NCBI GenBank assembly: GCA_937898675.1
Contig: CALEJB010000058.1
Span: 1 to 64,000 of the forward strand
Direction: 5' to 3'
Origin: an uncultured Prevotellaceae bacterium
GTDB lineage: Bacteria; Bacteroidota; Bacteroidia; Bacteroidales; Muribaculaceae
DNA: 64,000 bases
The notes beneath the pieces are model-generated. The model searched no databases, was not told the DNA's origin, and was given only the letters and a program-made list of their open reading frames with translations. Positions 34,018 to 44,616 of the stretch are shown piece after piece; position 1 is the stretch's first letter, and each line of letters starts with the position of its first letter. The position numbers and the translations under genes are program-made.

Positions 34018-34956
34018 ATGACATTAAAAGAAGAATATCGGGCTTCCCTCAAGTCGATGGATACCGAGGAGTGGCTTGACCTGCATTTTTACCGTCCCAT
34101 GGGTTTTGCCTGGGCAAAACTGTTTGCCAAGACCGGCGTGACCCCCAACGCCGTCACCGTGTTCAGCATTTTTCTGGGCGTGTTTGGCGGCATTCTGCTT
34201 TATCCCAAGGAGTTATGGTCCACGCTGCTGGGCATTTTCCTCATCATCTGGGCCAACACCTACGACAGCGCCGACGGCCAGCTGGCGCGCATGACCAAGC
34301 AATACTCGCGCATGGGCCGCATCCTGGACGGCGTGAGCGGCGACTTTTGGTTTGTGGCCATCTACCTGGCGCTGGTGTTCCGTGAAATAGACTTTGGCGA
34401 CGCGCTGCTATCCATGTTTTTCTCGGGGCACGCGTGGCTCATCTGGACGCTGGCCCTGCTGGCAGGCTTCTGCCACGCCAAGCAGGCGGCGATGGCCGAC
34501 TATTACCGCCAGTTCCACCTCTATTTCCTCAAGGGTGCCGAGGGCAGTGAGCTCGACAGCACCGCCCAGTTGAGCGTGCAGTACAACAACATGAGTTGGG
34601 GCCGTGACGCCTGGAGCAAGTTTGTGCTGCTGTTCTACCGCAGCTACACCGCCAGCCAGGAGCGCCTCACGCCCAGCATGCAGCGCCTGCGCGCCGCCCT
34701 GCACGAGCGCTACGGCGACGACGTGCCGCCGCAGGAGTTCCGCGACAGCTTCCGCATCAAGAGCCTGCCGCTGATGAAGTACACCAACATCCTCTCGTTC
34801 AACACCCGCATCATCGCGATGTTCGTTTCGGTGCTCATCAACATCCCCTGGCTGTACTTCGCCTTTGAACTCGTCGTGCTCAACGCCCTCATGGTTTACA
34901 TGATTGCGCGCCACGAGTCCAAGTGCAAGGCCGCGCTTGCCGAACTGAACCAATAA
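34018..34956 (+). CDS. CDP-alcohol phosphatidyltransferase
   Basis: A 312-residue membrane protein with about six hydrophobic segments. The CDP-OH-P motif is present: DGQLARMTKQYSRMGRILD followed by GVSGD. The final spacing is D-x4-D rather than the usual D-x3-D, a detail to check in relatives. The N-terminal DTEEWLDLHFYRPMGFAWAK and TPNAVTVFSIFLGV are features I associate with the Bacteroidetes subgroup linked to inositol-lipid synthesis, which joins CDP-diacylglycerol and an inositol phosphate. Inositol-3-phosphate synthase is encoded about 8 kb away (42972-44279). The exact alcohol substrate is inferred, not shown. Confidence 0.85.
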   Translation: MTLKEEYRASLKSMDTEEWLDLHFYRPMGFAWAKLFAKTGVTPNAVTVFSIFLGVFGGILLYPKELWSTLLGIFLIIWANTYDSADGQLARMTKQYSRMGRILDGVSGDFWFVAIYLALVFREIDFGDALLSMFFSGHAWLIWTLALLAGFCHAKQAAMADYYRQFHLYFLKGAEGSELDSTAQLSVQYNNMSWGRDAWSKFVLLFYRSYTASQERLTPSMQRLRAALHERYGDDVPPQEFRDSFRIKSLPLMKYTNILSFNTRIIAMFVSVLINIPWLYFAFELVVLNALMVYMIARHESKCKAALAELNQ

Positions 34957-34997
34957 TAAATCATAAAGGCCTCTGTTGCCGCAACTCATTGCCGACT

Positions 34998-36413
34998 ATG
35001 AAAAAAATTGTTTTGTCACTTGCCGTGATGGCTGCCGCCCTGTGGGCCGCCGCTGCCGATGTCGCCTTTGACGACTGGTTTGACGGCCGCACGCTGCGCC
35101 TCGACTACATCTTTGGCGGCAATGCTGCCAGCCAGCAGATTTATTTTGAACAGGCCTTTGTCACCCCGCAGTGGGCGGGACGCAAGGCGCGCCTGACCGA
35201 CTGCCCCCTGCGCGGCAACGGCCAGCTTGTCGTGAGTGACCACGCCACGGGCACTGCGCTTTATGTCCACACCTTCTCGACGCTGTTCCAGGAATGGCTG
35301 GCCGAGGAGGAGGCGACCAAGGTGAGCCGCGCCTATGAGACGAGTTACAATGTGCCCATGCCCAAGGCGCCGGTCGATGTCACCGTCACGCTCACCGACT
35401 TCCACGGCCAGCCCGTCACCTCGATGACCCACACCGTTGACCCCGCCGACATCCTCATCCGCGCCATCGGCGAGAACGGTATCCCCTACCACTATGTGTG
35501 GAAGGGCAAAACGCTGCCCCGCGAGCAGCGGCAAGCCGACCAGCCCAGCCGCAAGCGCAACTATATGCCCACCGAGGGCCCCCTCGACGGCGAGCCCGAC
35601 ATCACGCAGTGCATCGACCTGGCCATCGTGGCCGAGGGCTACACCGCCGCTCAGATGGGCAAGTTTTACCGTGACTGCGAGCGCGTGGCCGATGCCCTGT
35701 TCGCCCACGAGCCGTTTGCCGCGATGAGGGACCGCTTCAACATCGTTGCCGTGGCCGCCGAGTCGCAGGGCAGCGGCCCCAGCGTGCCGCACCTGGGCCG
35801 CTGGCGCAACACCGCCGTCGGCACCCACTACGACACATTCTACACCGACCGCTACCTCACCACCCAGGACATGCACCGCGTCTATGACGTGCTGTCGGGC
35901 GTGCCCTTTGAGCACATCATCGTGCTCGTCAACAGCGACACCTACGGCGGCGGTGGCATCTATAACCAGTTGATGATATGCACCAGCGACCATCCCACCT
36001 TCAGCCAGGTGCTCGTGCATGAGTTCGGCCACAGCTATGCCGGCCTGGGTGACGAGTACTACTATGACGACGGGTTCATCACCATGTATCCCGCCGACAC
36101 CGAGCCGTGGGAGCCCAACCTGACCACGCTGGTGGACTTTGACAGCAAGTGGGCCGACATGCTGCCCCGGGGCACCACGATTCCCACACCGCCCGTGACA
36201 CTGCCCGACCGCAGCAGCACGGCCGACAAGGACCGCAAGGCGCTCAACGCCGCCGTGCAGCGCGTGGGCGTGTTTGAGGGCGGCGGCTACCAGAGCAAGG
36301 GCGTCTATCGACCGGCCCAGGAGTGCCGCATGAAGATTAACGAGGTGGAGAACTTTTGCCCCGTGTGCTCCCGCGCCATCGTGCGCATCACCGACTTCTA
36401 CACCAGCCATTGA
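34998..36413 (+). CDS. Secreted M64 (IgA-type) metallopeptidase
   Basis: A 471-residue exported protein with a signal peptide (1-20). An N-terminal beta domain (about 25-150, typical of M64_N) precedes the peptidase domain with the zinc motif HEFGHSYAGLGDEYYYD (about 340-356; H-E-x-x-H with a downstream Asp/Glu pair). Other family marks are IDLAIVAEGYTAAQMGKF and NSDTYGGGGIYNQ. The C-terminal Cys pair CPVCSRA is also usual in M64. Peptidase family M64 includes the Clostridium ramosum IgA protease; Bacteroidales members are often of unknown substrate. Confidence 0.93.
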   Translation: MKKIVLSLAVMAAALWAAAADVAFDDWFDGRTLRLDYIFGGNAASQQIYFEQAFVTPQWAGRKARLTDCPLRGNGQLVVSDHATGTALYVHTFSTLFQEWLAEEEATKVSRAYETSYNVPMPKAPVDVTVTLTDFHGQPVTSMTHTVDPADILIRAIGENGIPYHYVWKGKTLPREQRQADQPSRKRNYMPTEGPLDGEPDITQCIDLAIVAEGYTAAQMGKFYRDCERVADALFAHEPFAAMRDRFNIVAVAAESQGSGPSVPHLGRWRNTAVGTHYDTFYTDRYLTTQDMHRVYDVLSGVPFEHIIVLVNSDTYGGGGIYNQLMICTSDHPTFSQVLVHEFGHSYAGLGDEYYYDDGFITMYPADTEPWEPNLTTLVDFDSKWADMLPRGTTIPTPPVTLPDRSSTADKDRKALNAAVQRVGVFEGGGYQSKGVYRPAQECRMKINEVENFCPVCSRAIVRITDFYTSH

Positions 36414-36471
36414 CGCGCGCCATCGTGGTTAGAAAATGACAAGTAACTTAACAAACAAGATATCACAGGAT

Positions 36472-38835
36472 ATGAAACGAATCTCATTTCACGCGTTGGC
36501 AGTGATGCTGGCGCTGTTCACGGCGCTGCAGGCCACGGCGGCCGTGCCCACGGGCTACTACAGCACCGCCTCGGGCAAGAAGGACAAGGCGCTGATGGTG
36601 GCGCTGCACAAAATCATCAACGGTCACGCCAAGAAGTCGTACACCAATGTGTGGACGGCATTCAAGACCACCGACTGCAACGGCACGACCATCATCGACC
36701 GTTACTCCAACAGCCGTTTCACCTACAGCACCGACCAGTGCGGCTCTTACAGCGGCGTGGGCGACTGCTACAACCGTGAGCACTCGGTGCCCAACAGCTG
36801 GTGGGGCGGCGGCCAGGACACGATGTACACCGACATTTTCCACCTCTATCCCACCGACGGCTATGTGAACGGCATGCGCGCCAATTACCCCTTTGGCGAG
36901 TGCGCCGGCGGCACGGTCTATGGCACGGGCAAGCGCGGCAACAGCACGTTTGCCGGCTACTCGGGCATCGTGTTTGAACCCGCCGATGAGTACAAGGGCG
37001 ACTTCGCGCGTACATATTTTTATATGGCTACGCGCTACATGACCAAGACCGCCAACTGGAAGAGCGGTGAGGGCAGCGTGGTGTTCTCGGGCGGATACCC
37101 GGGCATGACGAACTATGCCGTGAATCTGTTCCTGCAATGGTCGCGCAACGACCCCGTGAGCGCGGTGGAGCGCAACCGCAACGAGGCGGTTTATAGCCTG
37201 CAGGGCAACCGCAACCCGTTTATCGACAACCCCGAACTGGTCGAGTACATCTGGGGCAACAAGGCGGGCACCGCCTGGAACGGCACCGATGACGGCGACA
37301 CCCCGACCCCCGCACTCACTGCTCCCCTCAATGGCTCGACGGTGAACGTGGGCACCAACACCGGCTCGGGCGTGAGCCAGACGGTTACCGTGCGCGGCAC
37401 CAATCTGACCAAGTCGCTTGCTGTGAGCGTGAGCGGCGCGGGCTTTACCGTGGCGCCGTCAACCATTACCGCATCCAGCGCCAACGGCGGCACGTCCATC
37501 ACCGTGACCTATAACGGCACCAGCGCCAACGCCACGGGCACGCTCACGTTGATTAGCACCGAGGTGAGCTCGACCGTTCACCTGACCGCCACCTACAACA
37601 GCGGTGGCGGCGGTGGCGGCAACGAACCCGGCGAGGAGGTTATCGAGACTTGGGAGGGCTGCACGACGGGCGGCTACTGGACCCAGGCCGTGCAGGGACA
37701 CGAGTTCTCGTGGTACTTTAACAATGCGGGCATCTGGGCCGATACCAACAAGAACGGCGGCCTGTCATGCCGCTTTGGCAAGAACAGCAGTTCGTCTATC
37801 GAGATGACCGAGGACATCGCCGACGGCGCCAGCAAGGTGAGCTTCTATGCCGCCAACTGGAGCGCCACCGAGTCTGCTCCCACGGTGCAGGTGCAGTACA
37901 GCACCGACCACGGCAGTACATGGACCACCTGCGGCACCTGCAAGCCCACATCCACTTGGACGAAATACAGTTATGACCTCAATGTGTCGGGCAGCGTGCG
38001 CTTTAAGTTGAACCAGACTGCCGGTGCCCGTTTCAACATCGACGACATCGCCATCACAGCCCAAGCCAAAATACCCGAACCCGTCATCGGCATCACGCCG
38101 ATTGCCGCTATCGAGGCCGAGCAGGACGGCGTGTCGGGCATTGTCAGCGCCACAGTGACAGCCCAGGACAATAACGCCAACATCACGCTCACGGTTGAGG
38201 GCAATTTCCAGATCAGCCTTGACCGGAGCCACTGGGCAACCAGGCTCACGCTTGACCCCTCGGGCGAGGTGTTCTATGTACGTCTGGCCTCTACGGCGAC
38301 CGCGGGCGATTTCTACGGCTCTGTCACGGCTACAGCAGGCAGCGTGAGCGCATTTGCCGACGTGCAGGGCACTGTCAATGAGCCTGCAGTGCTGATTGGC
38401 GACGTGAACTGCGACGGCACCGTCGGCCCCTCGGACGTCTCATCGCTCATCGACTATCTGCTGAACGGCAACGCTGCTCCCTTCAACCCGCTTGCCGCCG
38501 ATGTTGACCAGGACGGCGACATCAGCCCCTCGGACATCTCGGCGCTCATCGACCTGCTGCTGAACGGCACTCCCGCCATGGCGCGCCAGTGGGACGCCAT
38601 GCCCGCCCTGGGCGCCATGGTCATCGACAATCCCGCCGGCGAGCGCATCGAGGTCTATAACCTCGACGGCGACATGGTGGCCGTCACCAAGGCCCAGGGC
38701 CTCAGCACTGTCAAGCTGCCCGCGGGCATCTACATGGCAGTGACCGATGCCGCGTCCCGCAAGGTGGTCGTCAAGCGTCAGATTGCTAAACTCGGCCCTG
38801 GCGCGATGCGCATCACCAGGGCTGCCAAGCGGTAA
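36472..38835 (+). CDS. Secreted endonuclease I with dockerin
   Basis: A 787-residue secreted protein. After a signal peptide (1-22) comes an endonuclease I (EndA-type beta-beta-alpha-metal) domain (about 25-260) with catalytic NREHSVPNSWWGG (about 100-112). Then follow Ig-like or carbohydrate-binding-like strand domains (about 285-395), a choice-of-anchor-type jelly roll (about 400-545), another strand domain, a type I dockerin (about 643-700; DVNCDGTVGPSD and DVDQDGDISPSD calcium loops) and a C-terminal sorting-like strand domain (YNLDGDMVAV, LPAGIYMAV). Extracellular DNA degradation for nutrition or biofilm remodelling is the likely role. The start MKRISFHAL gives the signal peptide. Confidence 0.9.
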   Translation: MKRISFHALAVMLALFTALQATAAVPTGYYSTASGKKDKALMVALHKIINGHAKKSYTNVWTAFKTTDCNGTTIIDRYSNSRFTYSTDQCGSYSGVGDCYNREHSVPNSWWGGGQDTMYTDIFHLYPTDGYVNGMRANYPFGECAGGTVYGTGKRGNSTFAGYSGIVFEPADEYKGDFARTYFYMATRYMTKTANWKSGEGSVVFSGGYPGMTNYAVNLFLQWSRNDPVSAVERNRNEAVYSLQGNRNPFIDNPELVEYIWGNKAGTAWNGTDDGDTPTPALTAPLNGSTVNVGTNTGSGVSQTVTVRGTNLTKSLAVSVSGAGFTVAPSTITASSANGGTSITVTYNGTSANATGTLTLISTEVSSTVHLTATYNSGGGGGGNEPGEEVIETWEGCTTGGYWTQAVQGHEFSWYFNNAGIWADTNKNGGLSCRFGKNSSSSIEMTEDIADGASKVSFYAANWSATESAPTVQVQYSTDHGSTWTTCGTCKPTSTWTKYSYDLNVSGSVRFKLNQTAGARFNIDDIAITAQAKIPEPVIGITPIAAIEAEQDGVSGIVSATVTAQDNNANITLTVEGNFQISLDRSHWATRLTLDPSGEVFYVRLASTATAGDFYGSVTATAGSVSAFADVQGTVNEPAVLIGDVNCDGTVGPSDVSSLIDYLLNGNAAPFNPLAADVDQDGDISPSDISALIDLLLNGTPAMARQWDAMPALGAMVIDNPAGERIEVYNLDGDMVAVTKAQGLSTVKLPAGIYMAVTDAASRKVVVKRQIAKLGPGAMRITRAAKR

Positions 38836-38852
38836 TAGCCCCTTGCCGGAAA

Positions 38853-38892
38853 ACAACACGTTCCCGTCGCGGCTGCGGCGGGAACGTGTTGT
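38853..38892. terminator. Hairpin terminator between endonuclease and ugd
   Basis: An 18-bp stem with one mismatch (38853-38870 and 38875-38892) and loop GGCT separates two convergent genes, so it can serve both. Confidence 0.75.
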
Positions 38893-38916
38893 ATAATATA
38901 GTGTGTAAACTGTCGG

Positions 38917-40239
38917 TTACTTGCCGATGCAATGGTATTCAAAGCCCGCCTGCTGCAGTTCCTCGCGGTCGAGGATGTTGCGGCCGTCAAGGATGAGGCG
39001 GCCCGGCATGGTGTGGAGCAGGGTGTCGATGTTGGGCATGCGGAACTCCTTCCACTCGGTCACGAGCATCAGCGCGTCGCATCCGGCGGCGGCGTCATAC
39101 ATGTCGGTGCAGTAGGTCACCTTGTCGCCAATGCGGCGGCGGCACTCGTTCATGGCCACGGGGTCATAGACCCTGACCGTGGCGCCTGCCCGCGTCAGCA
39201 GGTCGATGAGCACCAGCGACGGCGCCTCGCGCATGTCGTCGGTCTCGGGCTTGAATGCCAGGCCCCACAGGGCGATGGTCTTGCCGCGCAGTTGGCGCTC
39301 GTCGCCACCGTAATAGTCCGTGAGTTTGCGGTACAGCACCAGCTTTTGGTCGATATTGACCTGCTCGACGGCCTGCAGCACGCGCATGGGGTAGCCGTTC
39401 TCCTCGGCGGTGCGGATGAGCGCTTTCACGTCCTTGGGGAAGCATGAGCCGCCATAGCCGCAGCCGGCGTAGAGGAACTTCTTGCCGATGCGTGTGTCGC
39501 TGCCGATGCCCTTGCGCACCATGTCCACGTCGGCGCCCACGAGTTCGCACAGGTTGGCGATGTCGTTCATGAAGCTGATGCGGGTGGCGAGCATCGAGTT
39601 GGCGGCATATTTTATCATTTCGGCCGAGGGGATGTCGGTGAAGATGAGTCGGTCGCTCACAATCATGAACGGCTTGTAGAGCCGTGCCATGAGTTTGCGG
39701 GCGCGCTCGCTCTCGACGCCCACGACCACGCGGTCGGGGCTCATGAAGTCCTTCACGGCGTTGCCCTCTTTCAGGAATTCGGGATTGCTGGCGACATCAA
39801 ATGCCACATCGGCGCCGCGTTTCATGAGTTCCTCGGCAATGGTGTCCTTTACCCTGCGGGCAGTGCCCACGGGCACGGTGCTCTTGGTCACCACCACCAC
39901 ATAGTGGTTCAGGTGCTTGCCGATGGTGCGCGCTACTTCCAGCACATACTTCAGGTCGGCGCTGCCGTCCTCGTCGGGCGGCGTGCCCACGGCGCTGAAC
40001 ACGATGCTCACGTCGTTGAGCACCTCCTTGAGCCGCGTGGTGAAGTTCAGGCGGCCCGACTTGACATTCTTGTGCACCAGGGCCTCGAGCCCGGGCTCAT
40101 AGATGGGGATGATGCCTTGCTTGAGCGCTTCAATCTTGCGCTCGTCCACATCGACACATGTCACATGGACACCCATTTCGCTGAAACAGGTGCCCGTGAC
40201 CAGTCCGACGTATCCGGTTCCGACAACCGCGATTTTCAT
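38917..40239 (-). CDS. ugd: UDP-glucose 6-dehydrogenase
   Basis: A 440-residue cytoplasmic NAD-dependent enzyme that oxidises UDP-glucose to UDP-glucuronate, a precursor of acidic exopolysaccharides. The NAD-binding Rossmann motif IAVVGTGYVGLVTGTCFSE starts the protein; the catalytic Cys is in GCGYGGSCFPKDVKAL (about 261-276); FMNDIANLCE and the C-terminal nucleotide-sugar domain (ALWGLAFKPETDDMREAPS) are standard. All expected motifs are intact. It is 30 bases after the wzc-like gene and likely in its operon. UDP-glucuronate made here is probably used by the exopolysaccharide genes downstream. Confidence 0.95.
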   Translation of the reverse strand: MKIAVVGTGYVGLVTGTCFSEMGVHVTCVDVDERKIEALKQGIIPIYEPGLEALVHKNVKSGRLNFTTRLKEVLNDVSIVFSAVGTPPDEDGSADLKYVLEVARTIGKHLNHYVVVVTKSTVPVGTARRVKDTIAEELMKRGADVAFDVASNPEFLKEGNAVKDFMSPDRVVVGVESERARKLMARLYKPFMIVSDRLIFTDIPSAEMIKYAANSMLATRISFMNDIANLCELVGADVDMVRKGIGSDTRIGKKFLYAGCGYGGSCFPKDVKALIRTAEENGYPMRVLQAVEQVNIDQKLVLYRKLTDYYGGDERQLRGKTIALWGLAFKPETDDMREAPSLVLIDLLTRAGATVRVYDPVAMNECRRRIGDKVTYCTDMYDAAAGCDALMLVTEWKEFRMPNIDTLLHTMPGRLILDGRNILDREELQQAGFEYHCIGK

Positions 40240-40269
40240 ACGTCTGTGATTGTATTGACAGGTGAATAA

Positions 40270-42723
40270 TTATTTCTTGTTTTTCTTCGGCATCGACATG
40301 TCCTTGGGCGTGTCGTCAAGGTAGTAGCCGCCGCTTTCGCCGCCGTAGCCATAGCCATAGCCGTAGCCGTAACCGTAGCCGTAGCCCTTGCCGTAGCCGT
40401 AGGCGTAGGAGTAGTTGTAGCGGGTCTTGCTCACCTTGATGTCGTTGATGAGGAAGGTCAGGTTGTTGATCTTCTTCTCCTCGACCATGCGTTCCAGCTC
40501 GTACAGGTACTGCTGTTCAACCCTACCGTCGCGGATGACGTAGATGGTCAGGTCGGCATAGCGGTTCACGATGGCGGCATCGGCAATCAGGTTGAAGGGC
40601 ACGGTATCGAGGATGACGAAGTCATACCTCTTCTTGAGTTCTTCAATCATCTTGGGCATGTTCTTGCTCATGAGCAGACCAGTGGGGTTGGGAGGAATGG
40701 CACCGACGCTGATGATGTCAAATCCCTCATGCAGCGGGCCCTTGTGGATGACCTTGTCCAAGTCAGGCTCCTTGCCCGACAGATAGGCCGACGCGCCCAT
40801 ACCATCCTGCACGCCCACATACTCCGAGAACTTACCCTTGCGCAAGTCAAGGTCCACTACGATAACCTTCTTGTCAATATAGGTGTAGGCCAGTGCCAGG
40901 TTGACGGCGACAAACGACTTGCCCTCGCCCGACATGGTTGAGGTGAACTGGATAACGGTGGCATCGCCGTCTTCCTTGTTCTGGTCGGTGACGAAGTCGA
41001 GGTTGTTGCGCACGATGCGGAATGCCTCGTTCATGCGGTCGTTGGAAGTCTCGTTGACCACAATCTCGCCGGTGATGGAGCTCTTCTTGGCCGGCAGCTC
41101 GCCCAGGATGGGGATGTCGCACGCCTCTTCAACCTCGCGGCGGGTGTGGATGGTCTTGTCAAGCGAGAAGTACCAGAACACGCCATAGAGGATGAATGCG
41201 GGAATCAGCAGACCGATAATCATACCCGTGAGCACGATACGCGTCAGCGGCGCGGTCACAGGCGAGTTGTTGGGGATGGCGGGCTCCATGACCTTGGCAT
41301 TGGGCTCGGTGATGGCCATCTGCAGGGCGTTCTCCTCGCGCTTGTTCAGCAGGTAGAGGTACAACTCCTCCTTGATTTTCTGTTGGCGGGTGACCTCGGT
41401 AATCGCCTTCTCGTGCGACGGGTTGGCGACCATGCTGCTCTGGGCAGCGCCCTGCATCTGGCGCGCCTGGCCCTGCTTGGTGCGGAGCGTGCTGATGTAG
41501 TTGTCCAGACTGGACATGATGTTGCGCTTTTGCGCTGCCAGCGAATTTGCCAGTTCCTTCATCACGGGGTTCTCGGCGCTGGAGGTGGCAGCAATCTTTT
41601 GATAGTCCTGCATGGCCTCGTTGTACTTGTCAATCTGTCCGGTGATGCCGGCGTTGCTCATGCCGGTGTTGGCGGGGATGAGTTCGCCGGGGCCCTTGCT
41701 GGCGACAAAGCCGCGTATTTGCTGGGCCAGGCTGATTTCGAGGTCGGCATTGGCGGCGTTATCGACATATTTCATCGTGTTGCCGGCGTCACCCAGCATG
41801 CGCGAGTTCACCGAGCTGGCGGTCAGGGCGGCCACTTGGTTGTCCACGCCGCTCAGGTCGTTGGCCAGGTCGTTGACGCGCTCGGCAATGAAGGCCTCGG
41901 TGTTGCGGGCCACCTGGTTCATGTCGTTGATGCCTTCCTGGTTGTAGGCGATGACAAGCTCGTTGAGGATGTCGGCGCACAATTCAGGGTTCTCGCCCTT
42001 GATGGCCAGGTTGAGCACGTCGCTGTGCTGGTCGGCAAGCTCGACGACAAGGTTTGACGACAGGCTGCGGGCCAGTGCCGACGGGTTCGTCACCTTGACA
42101 ATGACGTTGTAGTCAATGTAGTTGTCGTTGAACAGTTGCGACTTGGTGATGGAGATGGGGCCGAACTCGGTGTTCACTTTGTTGCCAAAGTGGGCCTTTT
42201 TCCAGGTGCCGTTGTTGATGTTGAATTCGTATGTCTCGCTGTCCTTGGGCACAATCCTGATGGTGTAGCCGCCGGTCACTTCCTTGAGCGGGGTGACCTG
42301 CACGGGCGTGTTCTTGTAGATGTTCACATCGCGCAGGAACATGTGGCCATAGTACTGCACATTAAGCCCCAGGGAGTTGACCACGGCTTCCATCACCCTC
42401 GACGAGCGCAGCTTGAACGGTTCGTTGGGGATGTAGTTCACCGTGCTCAGGCCCATGTCGCTAAAGGTCATCGACGGCGTGCCTTGGGCGCTGTCCTTGG
42501 AGCGGACAAGAATCGATGAATGGGCGACATAGAACTGGGGCTGGGTCTTGCCGTACAAGTAGGCGATGCAGGCGCATACAATCATCGACAGGACAAACCA
42601 GTACCAGTTGTAGGCGCAAGCCATGAACAACCTATCCCACTTAATGCCAGTGCGGAAGCGTTTTTTCTTTTTCTCTTCGGCGGCCATTCTGGCGGCCATG
42701 TCTTCTTGAACTATCTGTTGCAT
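40270..42723 (-). CDS. wzc: Polysaccharide co-polymerase/tyrosine autokinase (Wzc-like)
   Basis: An 817-residue inner-membrane protein. A first transmembrane segment (about 32-50) and a second (about 500-520) enclose a Wzz/GNVR-type periplasmic coiled-coil region. The cytoplasmic C-terminus is a BY-kinase with STMSGEGKSFVAVNLALAY (about 593-611, Walker A), VVDLDLRKGKFSEYVG (A'), and VILDTVPFN (Walker B). The tail (about 755-805) is a run of YGYGYG repeats, the tyrosine cluster that becomes autophosphorylated. Wzc-type proteins control chain length and export of capsule or EPS. The consensus promoter at 42807-42838 drives it, followed by ugd. Confidence 0.93.
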   Translation of the reverse strand: MQQIVQEDMAARMAAEEKKKKRFRTGIKWDRLFMACAYNWYWFVLSMIVCACIAYLYGKTQPQFYVAHSSILVRSKDSAQGTPSMTFSDMGLSTVNYIPNEPFKLRSSRVMEAVVNSLGLNVQYYGHMFLRDVNIYKNTPVQVTPLKEVTGGYTIRIVPKDSETYEFNINNGTWKKAHFGNKVNTEFGPISITKSQLFNDNYIDYNVIVKVTNPSALARSLSSNLVVELADQHSDVLNLAIKGENPELCADILNELVIAYNQEGINDMNQVARNTEAFIAERVNDLANDLSGVDNQVAALTASSVNSRMLGDAGNTMKYVDNAANADLEISLAQQIRGFVASKGPGELIPANTGMSNAGITGQIDKYNEAMQDYQKIAATSSAENPVMKELANSLAAQKRNIMSSLDNYISTLRTKQGQARQMQGAAQSSMVANPSHEKAITEVTRQQKIKEELYLYLLNKREENALQMAITEPNAKVMEPAIPNNSPVTAPLTRIVLTGMIIGLLIPAFILYGVFWYFSLDKTIHTRREVEEACDIPILGELPAKKSSITGEIVVNETSNDRMNEAFRIVRNNLDFVTDQNKEDGDATVIQFTSTMSGEGKSFVAVNLALAYTYIDKKVIVVDLDLRKGKFSEYVGVQDGMGASAYLSGKEPDLDKVIHKGPLHEGFDIISVGAIPPNPTGLLMSKNMPKMIEELKKRYDFVILDTVPFNLIADAAIVNRYADLTIYVIRDGRVEQQYLYELERMVEEKKINNLTFLINDIKVSKTRYNYSYAYGYGKGYGYGYGYGYGYGYGGESGGYYLDDTPKDMSMPKKNKK

Positions 42724-42806
42724 GATAAGCTAATTTTAATCGACTTGTTGGGGCTTGTGGCCCGGTGCTGCGGTGCGGTTGGCGCACTATACTGCATAAT
42801 ACGGTG

Positions 42807-42838
42807 CAAATTTAGTGTAATTCAACTGAATTGACAAA
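42807..42838 (-). promoter_or_regulatory. Consensus promoter for wzc-ugd
   Basis: Minus-strand TTTG (42838-42835), a 20-base spacer and TAAATTTG (42814-42807) match the -33/-7 consensus. The leader to ATG 42723 would be about 80 nt. Confidence 0.75.
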
Positions 42839-42895
42839 CTAAAATAAAGAAAAATATCAACAAAACTTGGCCGCTGCTGTGGGCGATAGTGCATG

Positions 42896-42931
42896 CAAAA
42901 AGGAGCGGCCGCATTGCAATGCGGCCGCTCC
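42896..42931 (-). terminator. Intrinsic terminator of inositol-3-phosphate synthase
   Basis: A perfect 30-bp palindrome (42902-42931; GGAGCGGCCGCATTGCAATG and its complement) is followed on the minus strand by a five-base T run from 42901 to 42897. It is 41 bases past the gene's stop codon. Confidence 0.85.
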
Positions 42932-42971
42932 CGGGTGAATATGTTCTGTCTATCCTTCTTAATTTGGCGAT

Positions 42972-44279
<1,308 letters not shown>

Positions 44280-44616
44280 AATTTCTATTAATTAATGTTT
44301 ATGCGTATTCAACTTATGTTTTTGCACACAATGGGTTTTGTCTTGCCTGCGTAATGATTACGTTAGCGAAAAACGCCGCTAAATTACACCAATTTTCCGA
44401 ATTGGGGAACGAAATGCCGTCAAATTTTAGTACAAATTAGTTAAAATATTGCCAAAATGTATAAAATATACAAAATCAGCATACGTTTCGATAATCAAAT
44501 CTTAAATAATTCTAATCGTGCATCTGATGTTTTCGGGCAAATTTTCTCTGAATTTTGCCGATTTTGGCCAAAATCCTGCTCTAATCACATTTTTTAATAA
44601 TTACAGATTGTTACGC
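44280..44616. other. Upstream region of MIPS with operator-like palindrome
   Basis: 337 bases without a gene. It holds the minus-strand near-promoter TAATTTAG (44386-44379, one base off TAnnTTTG) and a perfect palindrome CGTAATGATTACG at 44350-44362, placed in the likely leader. The rest is AT-rich and carries nothing else recognised. Confidence 0.45.
44350..44362. promoter_or_regulatory. 13-base palindrome CGTAATGATTACG
   Basis: Perfect 6+1+6 palindrome about 70 bases upstream of the MIPS start, just past the -7-like element. A regulator could bind here; nothing else supports it. Confidence 0.35.
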
